This document shows, piece after piece, positions 34,081 through 43,500 of a stretch of 64,000 nt of DNA. The stretch lies in assembly GCA_052078155.1 (NCBI GenBank), contig JBQJBP010000001.1, positions 1,612,001 through 1,676,000 on the forward strand, given 5' to 3'. The notes below the pieces were generated by a model, which ran no database searches, was not told where the DNA came from, and was given only the letters and a program-made list of their open reading frames with translations. A program made the position numbers and the translations under genes. Source of the DNA: CAXBMB01 sp052078155 (GTDB lineage: Bacteria > Pseudomonadota > Alphaproteobacteria > Kiloniellales > DSM-21159). The first letter of the stretch is position 1. Each line of letters begins with the position of its first letter.

Positions 34081-34167
34081 TCTCTTCGTTTCCTCTGCCG
34101 GTGCCTTAACGGGCGTCCGGCCCCTTCGTCATCACTGGTCTAAATCCCGGTTTCCAATCCCGGGGCG

Positions 34168-36231
34168 CTAAAACAGAAACACCAGGGTCATGAGCAAAAA
34201 GCCAATCCCCGACAAAACACCTGAAACAACCGCAGCCGCCCCCCGGCTCTTTTCATTCACATTATCCGGATGCGTCAGCCCGCCCTGCTGCAGCCAGGCG
34301 ATCTCCTGAACAGCAGTCGCATACTCCTGTCGGGCCAGTGCGTATCCCTTTTCATCCCGCGCCCGCAGATTGCCATCATCGACAACCTGAAGCAGACCAA
34401 CCAGGTTTCCGGCAGCCAGTGCTTTGTCTATGTTTTTGGTCAGAGTTTTGCGCAGTTTCTGCGAATGCAGGGATTCAACAATAGGCCCGGTAAAGCGCCC
34501 GGCCCATTGGGTCAGGTTTGGCAACTGGGCGGGGCCATAGCTGTCCTGCAGCGTAGCCAAAAAGGCAATGATGCCCAGATTGTGCATCACCTCCTGATCC
34601 TTGTTGCCCAGGGCCTGAAGGACACGCTCCGACATGCTTTTGGTATGGGCTGCTGCAAAAGCCACCAAATGGGTATCGATCGGCTCTTCATCCGGACCGG
34701 CTTTGGCGGCATAGAGTTCAAGCGCCGGCAAAATTTCTGCCGCCGTTCGGATCTGCTGGTTTTGCACCAGGGGGCTGAGGCAGGGAAAATGATCGTTGTA
34801 CTGATAGAGACAGCGTTCAATGCCATAGCCCGGACGACGACGGGTCAGATTGAACGTGATGTTGTCATACATGGGCCGCAAGGATGCCAGATCAACCCGG
34901 GTCTGAGACAAGCTCTCTACGTAGGTTTGAGGCAACCGGTAGTTGGCCATATTGGCAAACAGCGCCACAAACTCTTTGTCTTGGAAGCGTAAAGCCAGGG
35001 CCTGAGGCAAACTTTCCACATCAACGGCGACTTCCTTGAACCGCAGAGGGCCTGGCGGATCCAAGGTTGAGATCAACCGGGTGACCATGCGATCCAACCG
35101 GCTGTCACTGACCGACTGCTCTCCTCCGGCTCCACTGGCTTTGATGGTTGTTGTCACAGCCGTGGCCAATGCCTCGTCCCCAATGGAACGTTCAATCCAG
35201 TGAGGCAGGGATTCTGACCCCAGCACTTCACGAGCCGCAATGAAGTTCTTGCTGAAAGCCGCCGCCAATGACTTGCAGTTGGAATAGTCCTTGCCATCGA
35301 AATGGAAAGGGCGTGCACCCTTGGTGGGCAGGAACGGCTGTTTAGGGCTGAGCTGACGCCCCTCCATCCAGCTGACCAGCTCGGTGATGTTCCAGCGTTC
35401 CATCAACTCGTCGCAAAGAACACCGCGCAGCAGCTCCATAATTTTCAGGGTAACACGGCTGTTGCCGACCAGTGCCGCGTAGGAGCCTTTTTCAATCTTC
35501 CGCTGCAACAGCGTTTCGTCATCAATGTCACGCCCGGGTGAATGTCCGGTGATCAAGGTCGCAACCAATGCACCAATGGCATAGAGCTCATCCGCCGGTG
35601 TGCCCCGCCCCCGGCCTTCCGGCATGGCGAGACCGGAGTTGATGGTTTCATACAGCAGGGGCTGATCGACACCGGACGGAGAGGTAATGCATTCGCCCAG
35701 CATGATCTGTTGCTGATTTTCATCGGCCCAGTAAAGGTTGGTCGCGCGAATATTACGATGCTGAAAGCCCCGGCCCAACAGATCCTGCATCAAGCCGATC
35801 AGCGGCTCGACCACCTTCTCCATCAGGTCATCTTCTTTGAAGATGGGGAATTCACTGTCGTAGTTTTGCTGAACACGACCGCCCAAAGGCCGGTTGAAGA
35901 TGATCACCACCCGAACGGCATTGGCCGGTGGCCAGAAAACGGACCCCCAGGCTTTCGGCACCATCAAAGGCAGGCGATCCATGCGGCTCATGGTGGTCAG
36001 CAGCCCCAACCTGGGGGCGTAGTCCGGATCGCAGACCAGAGCGAAGCAGCTGTTATCGTCTGCCCCGTTGTGAACGGCATGAAAAGCCTGGGCGCGGGGC
36101 TGATCCAATCCGGGCAAAGGCTGGGAACTGTCAACGGTGTGATGGTTCCCCACAGCCACGAAATCGCCCTGTCCGGGGATAATTTCCCCCCCTTGGGACG
36201 ACGACAGTGCATCTTGTAGTAGCTGACTCAT
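34168..36231 (-). CDS. Membrane-anchored protein-kinase-like protein (pseudokinase)
   Basis: A 687-residue protein with a kinase-like region in the first 300 residues. The catalytic-loop equivalent reads H158-R-N-I-R-A-T-N165, so the catalytic aspartate of HRD is asparagine. The position expected for DFG reads GEC (179-181), and no convincing VAIK lysine is seen. A downstream DELYAIGALVATLITG matches the kinase F helix. The middle part (300-660) is alpha-helical and unassigned. A single C-terminal membrane helix (last 24 residues) would anchor it with the kinase-like part in the cytoplasm. Likely a scaffold or sensor, not an active kinase; partner of the polytopic protein downstream. Confidence 0.72.
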   Translation of the reverse strand: MSQLLQDALSSSQGGEIIPGQGDFVAVGNHHTVDSSQPLPGLDQPRAQAFHAVHNGADDNSCFALVCDPDYAPRLGLLTTMSRMDRLPLMVPKAWGSVFWPPANAVRVVIIFNRPLGGRVQQNYDSEFPIFKEDDLMEKVVEPLIGLMQDLLGRGFQHRNIRATNLYWADENQQQIMLGECITSPSGVDQPLLYETINSGLAMPEGRGRGTPADELYAIGALVATLITGHSPGRDIDDETLLQRKIEKGSYAALVGNSRVTLKIMELLRGVLCDELMERWNITELVSWMEGRQLSPKQPFLPTKGARPFHFDGKDYSNCKSLAAAFSKNFIAAREVLGSESLPHWIERSIGDEALATAVTTTIKASGAGGEQSVSDSRLDRMVTRLISTLDPPGPLRFKEVAVDVESLPQALALRFQDKEFVALFANMANYRLPQTYVESLSQTRVDLASLRPMYDNITFNLTRRRPGYGIERCLYQYNDHFPCLSPLVQNQQIRTAAEILPALELYAAKAGPDEEPIDTHLVAFAAAHTKSMSERVLQALGNKDQEVMHNLGIIAFLATLQDSYGPAQLPNLTQWAGRFTGPIVESLHSQKLRKTLTKNIDKALAAGNLVGLLQVVDDGNLRARDEKGYALARQEYATAVQEIAWLQQGGLTHPDNVNEKSRGAAAVVSGVLSGIGFLLMTLVFLF

Positions 36232-36440
36232 GGTTGGGGCTTCACCACTGCTGGCCTGATGTTTCGGATCACCATTAACTTAGCAAAAAGATCGAAAAGA
36301 CTTGGTTAATTTTTTCCCAAAGACCGCCTACGTGCAGTTTTGTTATAGGTCGCTGATTTTTCCAAAACCACTCAGAACTTGCGGGCAATTATCTCGATTG
36401 CAACAGAAGCAAAATCTCTCCGTTTCTCGTCCGGAAAAAG

Positions 36441-36482
36441 AAAAAGCCTTGCGATCCCCTGTCAGGAACCGAAGGCTTTTTT
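36441..36482 (-). terminator. Hairpin terminator of purA
   Basis: AAAAAGCCTT and AAGGCTTTTTT pair across a 20-base loop, with T-runs on both strands. It lies about 40 bases beyond the purA stop. Confidence 0.75.
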
Positions 36483-36520
36483 GAAAAGAATCACGATCGA
36501 CGTGACCTTAAAATCCAGGA

Positions 36521-37813
36521 TCAGCTGGTGAAGGGATCACGCATCAGGATGGTATCATCCCGTTCCGGGCTGGTGGACAGCAGGGAAACCGGGGCCTGGA
36601 TCAGTTCTTCGACCCGGCGCACATACTTGATGGCCTGGGCAGGCAGGTCGGCCCAGCTGCGCGCACCATAGGTGCTCTCAGACCAGCCTTCGATGGTTTC
36701 ATAGATCGGTTTGACTTTGGCCTGGGCCGAAGGCAGCGACGGCAGATGCTGGATGGTTTCGCCATCCAGTTCATAGCCGACACAAACCTTGATTTCTTCC
36801 AGACCATCCAGAACGTCCAGTTTGGTCAGGGCTATGCCGTCAATCCCGGCCACCTTGATGGCCTGCCGCACCAGCACAGCATCGAACCAGCCGCAACGGC
36901 GAGACCGTCCTGTTACCGTGCCAAACTCGTGGCCCCGTTCGCCCAGACGCTGGCCGATGTCATCGAACAGTTCAGTGGGGAAAGGACCGGAGCCCACGCG
37001 GGTGGTGTAGGCCTTGGTGATGCCCAGAACCGTATCCAGTGCAGACGCCCCGACACCGGCCCCGGCAGAGGCCTGGCCGGCCACCACGTTGGAGGAGGTG
37101 ACAAAGGGGTAGGTGCCGTGATCCACGTCCAGAAGGGTACCTTGCGCCCCTTCAAAGAGAATGCGACGGCCCAGCTTGCGGGCTTCGTCCAGACGTTCCC
37201 AGACACGATCGGCGAACGGCAGGATCTTGGGGGCGATTTCCAGCAGACCGTTGACAATTTCATCCCGGTCGTACTCTTCGATGCCCAGACCCCGTGCCAG
37301 CGCGTTGTGATGCACCAGCAAAGAATCGACGCGGGTTGCCAGCAGGTCAGGATCAGCCAGATCACAGACCCGAACAGCCCGGCGGCCGACTTTGTCTTCA
37401 TAGGCCGGGCCGATGCCACGGCCGGTGGTGCCGATTTTGTCATCGCCACGGGCAGCTTCACGGGCCCGGTCCACGGCCCCGTGCAGCGGCAGAATCAAAG
37501 CGGCATTTTCGGCCAGCTTCAGATTGTCCGGGGTAATGACCACGCCCTGCTCCTGCAGGCGCTCGATTTCAGCCAGCAGTGCCCAGGGGTCCACCACGAC
37601 ACCGTTGCCGATGACGGACATCTTGTCAGACCGCACCACACCAGACGGCAGCAGGGACAGCTTGTAGGTGACATTGTCGATGACCAGGGTGTGTCCGGCA
37701 TTGTGTCCGCCCTGATAGCGCACAATCACATCGGCACGTTCGCTGAGCCAGTCAACGATCTTGCCTTTGCCTTCATCACCCCATTGAGACCCAACGACGA
37801 CAACGTTCGCCAT
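36521..37813 (-). CDS. purA: Adenylosuccinate synthetase
   Basis: A 430-residue enzyme joining IMO-level purine and aspartate: IMP + aspartate + GTP give adenylosuccinate in AMP synthesis. The start VVVGSQWGDEGKGKIVDWLS, the catalytic QGGHNAGHT, TTGRGIGPAYEDK, the GTP-site FEGAQGTLLDVDHGTYPFVT and the C-terminal signatures TGRSRRCGWFDAV and TKLDVLDGL are all intact. Length is typical. Six bases separate it from hisZ upstream, the usual alphaproteobacterial operon. Confidence 0.97.
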   Translation of the reverse strand: MANVVVVGSQWGDEGKGKIVDWLSERADVIVRYQGGHNAGHTLVIDNVTYKLSLLPSGVVRSDKMSVIGNGVVVDPWALLAEIERLQEQGVVITPDNLKLAENAALILPLHGAVDRAREAARGDDKIGTTGRGIGPAYEDKVGRRAVRVCDLADPDLLATRVDSLLVHHNALARGLGIEEYDRDEIVNGLLEIAPKILPFADRVWERLDEARKLGRRILFEGAQGTLLDVDHGTYPFVTSSNVVAGQASAGAGVGASALDTVLGITKAYTTRVGSGPFPTELFDDIGQRLGERGHEFGTVTGRSRRCGWFDAVLVRQAIKVAGIDGIALTKLDVLDGLEEIKVCVGYELDGETIQHLPSLPSAQAKVKPIYETIEGWSESTYGARSWADLPAQAIKYVRRVEELIQAPVSLLSTSPERDDTILMRDPFTS

Positions 37814-37819
37814 GATGTC

Positions 37820-39010
37820 TTAGCCCTCCAGTTGGCTAACTTCTTCATTGATGAGAGCGTGGCTGCAACCCAGGCGCCGCGCTTCCTCTTCCACAGAACC
37901 ACCGGCGGTCAGTGCTGCAACGGTGATCCATCCTTGTGCGCGCAAATCGCGGGCGCGCGCCACGTCTGTGCCCAGCGGCAAAAAGAGCCGGGGCTTGCTT
38001 TGTGCTGCGGGTGCCGCGCGCAAAAGCGAATCCATATAGAGCGTAAAGCCGATGGCATCCTCGCCTTCCTGACCGCTGATACCAGGAGAGAGATACCTGC
38101 CTCCACGGCCCAGTTCACCGCGCACGTTGCGGGCAAAGAGGGTGAAGGACAGGCCGCTTTGATATTCAAACCCCCGATGCTCCACCGGGTCGACGGTCAT
38201 GGCGAGATCAGGCTGCGCCTGGGCCACCCGCCGCGTCACTTCCTTCAACTCAGCCACAGCTTCGCGGGCAGAGGCTGGCAAAGGCAGCTCGTCGAGTTTT
38301 TGCAACGCAGACTCCGCAGGGCCTGCCGTGTGCAAAAGGCCGAGAAAGAGCTCTTTGTGATCACCACAGATGTCCGCAACACCTGCCGCGTCCTTGCGGT
38401 CCAGCAGATCCTTCAGCTGTTCACTGGTCTGAGCATCCAGCCCCAGATCGGCGCAGACCGACCCCACAAGCGTCGGCAGGCAGAAATCAATGGACAGGCC
38501 TTTGACCCCAACAGCCGTCAGCGCCTCAACAGCCAGCAGAGAGACTTCTGTATCGGCTTCCGGGCCCTGCCCGCCGATCAATTCCGTTCCAACCTGGGCG
38601 AACTGGCGTTCCGGACGCAACTGGGACCCACGTACCCGCAATACCTGCCCGGCGTAGCACAAGCGCAGCGGTCGGGGGCTCCTGGAAAGGCGGGAGGCGG
38701 CAATGCGCGCCACCTGGGGCGTGGTGTCAGCGCGAAAGCCCATCATTCTCTGGCTGACAGGGTCCATCAGGCGAAAAGTCTGCGGGGCCACCTGAGCACC
38801 CGGACCGGCCAGCAACGTTTCTTCGAATTCAACGAGCGGCGGTTTGACCCGCTGATACCCCTGGGTTTCAAAACAGGCGATCAACGCTTCAATCACCCCG
38901 GCTTCGTGGGCAGCTTCCGGTGGCAAGCCATCGGCCAGACCGGCAGGCAACAAGGCTGCTGCGGGCTTGGGCGTGTTGTCTTCGGTCGTCTTTTGCGTCG
39001 CGTCGCTCAT
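37820..39010 (-). CDS. hisZ: ATP phosphoribosyltransferase regulatory subunit
   Basis: A 396-residue histidyl-tRNA-synthetase-like protein that activates the short form of HisG in histidine synthesis. Motif 2-like FRADTTPQVARIAASRL and LCYAGQVLRVRGSQ, followed by QVGTELIGGQGPEADTE, are class II synthetase-like. The protein lacks the anticodon-binding domain, as expected for HisZ. The ATG at 39010 leaves an Ala/Pro-rich 25-residue lead; the longer frame to 39076 is not supported. First gene of the hisZ-purA operon; a nested pair of repeat elements lies upstream. Confidence 0.92.
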   Translation of the reverse strand: MSDATQKTTEDNTPKPAAALLPAGLADGLPPEAAHEAGVIEALIACFETQGYQRVKPPLVEFEETLLAGPGAQVAPQTFRLMDPVSQRMMGFRADTTPQVARIAASRLSRSPRPLRLCYAGQVLRVRGSQLRPERQFAQVGTELIGGQGPEADTEVSLLAVEALTAVGVKGLSIDFCLPTLVGSVCADLGLDAQTSEQLKDLLDRKDAAGVADICGDHKELFLGLLHTAGPAESALQKLDELPLPASAREAVAELKEVTRRVAQAQPDLAMTVDPVEHRGFEYQSGLSFTLFARNVRGELGRGGRYLSPGISGQEGEDAIGFTLYMDSLLRAAPAAQSKPRLFLPLGTDVARARDLRAQGWITVAALTAGGSVEEEARRLGCSHALINEEVSQLEG

Positions 39011-39170
39011 CTGGATCGCTCTGTTAGAAGCCACAGCTTTCTGCCTGACGGCATGCCAAAACCGCTGGATGGGCAAAGCCCGCCAGCAGGGACGCGCCGT
39101 TACTAGCGTTTTTTCAGCGGACCTGAAAGGAAAGAATCATCCTGTCGGCCATGCGTTTGACGGGGTTGCC

Positions 39171-39440
39171 TGGAGCCTGATCGGTTTAGTCAGAAGCGCT
39201 TAGAGCATGATCGGTTTAGTTAGAAGCGCTTTGCGCTTGGAACTAAACCGTGAATCATCCTCTAAAACAATCAAAAGAGGCAAATTCACGATTGAAGTGT
39301 CATCACATAGTGATTCCACTTAAACCGATTTGACTCTAGCGCTTGAAACCAAACCGTGAATCATCCTCTATCCTTTTGAAAAGAGGCAAGGTCCCGCACA
39401 TAAAGTCGTGACAAAGAGACGCCACACAAATCGAATAAGC
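39171..39440 (+). mobile_element. Outer MITE-like element, interrupted by another copy
   Basis: The left part TGGAGCCTGATCGGTTTAG to AGAAGCGCT (39171-39200) resumes at 39339 as GCGCTTGAAACCAAACCGTG and runs through AAAAGAGGCAAGG to a degenerate right end near 39440. Removing the inner copy and one TA restores the usual hairpin GAAGCGCTTAGCGCTTGAAACC. Confidence 0.8.
39201..39338 (+). mobile_element. Inner MITE-like element, intact, nested with TA duplication
   Basis: A 138-bp complete copy from TAGAGCATGATCGGTTTAG to CGATTTGACTCTA, flanked by TA on both sides and sitting in the loop of the outer element's first hairpin. It is almost identical to the copy at 1549-1685. This nesting defines the element ends and the TA target. 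Confidence 0.92.
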
Positions 39441-39513
39441 ACCGGCGATTTCATCGTTCCAAGAGCAAAGCAGGGAAAACCTGAACGCCTTACTTGTCGT
39501 TTAGGGGCCTGAT

Positions 39514-40551
39514 TTAGCTGCCGGGCTTACCGGTAACCCTGATCATCTGACCATCCGCCAATCGCAGGTAAAAAAGCTCTCCCGTCTCGGCTGAAGCAGC
39601 GGGGGCGGTAAAGTCACTCACCACCCGACTTTCCAGAGTTTGGGTAGCGAGAACCTGTGGCTTGCCATCTTCCCAGCCGACCACCTGCAACCGCTGACGA
39701 TCTGCTGACGGCAGGATCAGGCGATCCGCCTCACCCGCCTTGCCAGACAGCACGAACGACAACCCCAGCGCCCGGGAACCAATGGCGTGGTTGGAAAAAC
39801 CGGTGAGAGAACCAATTTGCCGCAAACGACCCTGTGATTCTGAAGTGCGTTCGAAGCGCCAGAACCTCAAGGTACCGCCAATGTGTGGGGTCTCCACGTA
39901 GGCAACTTCTTGTTGCCCGTCGCCCGAGAAATCTCCGACACCCGCCGGATTGAGCCAGCGATAGGACAGACCAATGGCCGGGGTTTCAGCCAGAATTCTG
40001 ATCTCATTCCCCACCAATCCCAGAACAACCAGCGCCGCCCCGCGATCCTGGTAAGAGCGCACCAGGATGATCTCGTCCTGACCGTCCCCATCCAGATCAG
40101 CCAAACGGGGGCGCAAATCCTCAAACACAGACTGGTCTGGCAGCTGGTAGTCAAGTTTCTGACCTTGTGACGTCACGACCCGCAGGCCTGCGGCCTCCAG
40201 CCCGTCTCCCAAAACGGCATGTCCATAGCGATCCGTCGGGAAAATCAGGTAGGCCAGCCGAACAGCCCCTTCGCCCTGTGCCACCCAACCATCCGGCAGC
40301 GCTTCAGGATCGGGAGGGCCTAAAACCTCTGCCTTTTCCGATGTCAGCGCCCGGCCTGACAGGCCGCCGCCCGAAGTAGATTTGTCCAGCCAGAGTTTCA
40401 GGCCCTGTGATTCCAGACCCTGTTGCGGATAGGGCTCAGCGGCCAGAGAGGCAGAACTGAACAACAGCAGGATCAACAGGGCGAAAGGCCCCTGCCCGAC
40501 ACGTGGCAGCAGCCTTCTGAGCAATAAGTGTTTTCCAGGCCGGTGACCCAT
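39514..40551 (-). CDS. Exported VCBS/FG-GAP-like protein downstream of lanM
   Basis: A 345-residue secreted or periplasmic protein. Its N-terminus has basic residues, a hydrophobic stretch (FALLILLLFSSASLAA) and a signal-peptidase site near LAAEP. Two calcium-binding FG-GAP-like loops are visible (DLDGDGQDEIILV and DFSGDGQQEVAYV), typical of beta-propeller blades. Similar proteins exist widely without assigned function. It starts 45 bases after the lanM stop on the same strand, preceded by GGGGAAAG, so it is probably in the lanM operon. Whether it acts with the lanthipeptide or is only co-transcribed is unknown. Confidence 0.7.
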   Translation of the reverse strand: MGHRPGKHLLLRRLLPRVGQGPFALLILLLFSSASLAAEPYPQQGLESQGLKLWLDKSTSGGGLSGRALTSEKAEVLGPPDPEALPDGWVAQGEGAVRLAYLIFPTDRYGHAVLGDGLEAAGLRVVTSQGQKLDYQLPDQSVFEDLRPRLADLDGDGQDEIILVRSYQDRGAALVVLGLVGNEIRILAETPAIGLSYRWLNPAGVGDFSGDGQQEVAYVETPHIGGTLRFWRFERTSESQGRLRQIGSLTGFSNHAIGSRALGLSFVLSGKAGEADRLILPSADRQRLQVVGWEDGKPQVLATQTLESRVVSDFTAPAASAETGELFYLRLADGQMIRVTGKPGS

Positions 40552-40596
40552 CACGCTTTCCCCACTATTCAATCTGCCCCGTAAGGCACTTTTTCT

Positions 40597-43500
40597 TCAC
40601 TGCAACAGCAGAACGTCCGGCAGCAGTCCCGGATGCGCTTCCTGCAGCAGAAAATAGCCAATGCCACTGAACCCCTGCATGAAGCCCAAGCGCCACTTCG
40701 GCTCAGGCAAACCGATGAGCAGTTGATCCAGTCTGTCAACCCGCGCCAGAAACGCTGACATCCGGGCCTGTGCCTCAGCACGCAATTGGTCATTCTGCAT
40801 GGCGCGGCTCAGGTAGCTGATCATGGCAATGCGCCCTGTGGTTCCACAGCACAGGTGGTCAGGCCCCGCATCGGGATACTCCAGCAGGCGGTCAATGGCT
40901 GCCGAGAGACCTTCATCAAGGCTCTTGGTCTGCGACAGCTGTCGAGCGGTCACGCGGGAGAGTGCGATGCCGCCGGCACCGTGACACCACTGGCAGAGAT
41001 AGACCGGCTTTTCCGGCTGCCGAAGATCCGGCCAGTTCTTTCTTTCCGGGTTGAACTGCTGCTCTTCCCAGGCAAAGCCGCGCTCTGCTGCCTGTCGAAA
41101 GAGGCTTTGTCCGGTGCGATTGTAGAGCAGCAACAGGGCATGGCCGATGCCAGCTGCACCATGAGAAAACCCGGTTAGCGGAGCGTCGCCCGCACCCCGC
41201 CACCCTTCGGGTTCCTGCTCCTGCCAGGCTTCCAGCAGGCGCAGGCCACACAACTGGGCACGACCCAGCCATTCGGTTTCTCCTGTTGCCTGTTCCAAAG
41301 CCAGCAGGGCCAGGCAAGCCCCGGCTGCGCCACCCACAATGTCCAGCATCCGGTCAGAAGCGATGGTGCGGGCGTCTAACGCCATCGCCGCCCGTCTGGC
41401 ATCGACCAGCAGATCAGGTTTCTCAAGCAAGCGCGCCAGTTGACAGAAGCCATAGACCAGAGATCCCAGTCCGGCAAAACCACCGATCCCGATCTGCTGG
41501 CACAGCTGTCGGGCGCCCTCCGGGCTGGAGATCCTGAGCTGCGTCGCCGCCAGGCTGTCCAGCGCCAGGTCACGCCACTTTTCATCCTTGTTGACGGCAT
41601 AACAGGCCGCCAGAAACAACGCAGGGCCCATCTGGCCTTCGTAGAGATTGTCGGGCAATGGCCCCAGTTTCAGGGCACTCCCGTCATCCAGTGCATTGGC
41701 CGCAAGCCAGGCAAGGGACTGCTTCTGATGCTGTGCCTGCGTCGCCAGATGTTCGGCCAGGGAAAAGGCCAGCTTTTCAGCCTCGGCAGGTTGGAAGTCA
41801 GCGACCTTCTGGGGCCAGTTTCTGTGATCGAAGTTACTGTCTTGTGGATCAAATGCCGTTTGCCGAATGATGGCCTGGTTTTCTGCACGCCGGCTTTCCA
41901 TCCGGGCCAGCCGAGCCACAAGGGTGTCGAACGCCGGGTCTTCAAACAGGCTGTCTTCCAGCTCCAGTTCGTGGCCATCGACCTGCAGGCCGCTGGCGCT
42001 GCTGGAGGTCTGCAGAACGGGAATATCCATTCGGCTCAGGGCCAGGCGCTCGGCTTTGAACAGAGGCCACATGGGATCCTCAGGACGGTCGTAAACAAAG
42101 GCCCGGCCCAGATCCTCAAACCGCAATGACCACTGAACCCCGTCGCTTTGATTGGCAGGCCAGGTTGCTGCCTGACGCAGCGCGCCATAACGCAGCGTCG
42201 GCCGCACCACCACGCGCACCTTCTGGTCGGCAAAGTCAGACAAAGGGCCCCCGTCGGACAGCAGATCACTTTTGTTGGCCACCAGCAGATCAACGGACCT
42301 GTCATAACCGGAAATCAGATGCTCCACCTGATCACTGAGTTTGATTTCCTGCCCGTCGACCAGTGGCAAAAGGCTGGGACTGTCTTCTTCCACCCGAACC
42401 CGGTCTTCCGACAGGTCATCACGGTTCAGGCTCTGCAGTCGCCAGGCCGTGTAACCCTGCTCGCTTTTGGGTGAGAGACCGCTCATGCCCATCATGGCGC
42501 CACCGACAGGCAGCCACTCCGGCAGCAAACCAACCCGCAGGACCGTATCGAGCAGTTCCCTTGTGACGGCCCGTTCCGCCTCCAGTTCCGGTGCGCTCGC
42601 TGGCCGCCCCTTCAGATCAGGCTGCAGCAGGGTTTCCAGATCGATCACAACGGGCAGGCCGTCGGCGACACGGATGTTTTCCATATGCATGTCGCTGCCC
42701 GACAACAGCTCCATCACGGCCAGGACCTGCCCCAGCGCCGTGAAATAGGCAGGTACCTGATTAACTGACAAATCAAGATCGTGAGGGACGAAGGGCAGCC
42801 AGCCATAACCCTCCCGACAGAGGGGCTGAACGGCGGGCAATGCAAATGCCCCCTCCCCATCTTCTGTCTGTTGGGACAACCAGCCCAAAAGCCCGTGCCA
42901 GGCGGCATCCAGCGCCAGGTCCCGAGGCTTGTAGAGCCATCTTTCGCCACTTTGAAAGGCGATCTGAAAGACGCACTGGCCGCCAAAATGCGGATCAGAC
43001 AAGCCCCCTTTAACCGACACAACCTGCTCTGGTGGGCTCGACCGGCTGTGCCGCCGCTCAAGGGCTAGGCTGTCAGCCTCCAGCCGCATCAGGAACAGGC
43101 GGGTGTTTTCAATCCACTGATCCACGCTGACGGCCAAGAGGCGCAACAGCACAGGTTTTTGATCAACCAGATTGACCAGCGGCCCCGCCCGCAAAGCCTC
43201 AACGAAGGCCAGATAGATCCCCCGTCCTTCCGGGGCACCGCTCAGAGGCTCGGGATCCGTCAGCCGATAGAAGTTAAAGCTCTCAAACAGCGTCAGCCCG
43301 GCCAGCTGGGACAACTGAGACAATAGCACTCTGTCCAGATCAAGCAGGGCCTTGGCGGTGACATGCTTGAGATAGGTGGCCGGAGACCCTTTGGCGTCAC
43401 CGCAGTCCCGCTGGATCCTGGCCTGTTGAACCACGGGCCAAAGCAGATCAGCGAACGCCTCCTCCTCCAGCCAGTCGGACGGCAGTTCCACGCCTTGGGG

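Noticed and set aside
36746..39106. Long plus-strand open frame (786 residues) across purA and hisZ
   Set aside because: It is antisense to two clear genes, has no recognisable domains, and reflects GC-rich third positions of those genes.
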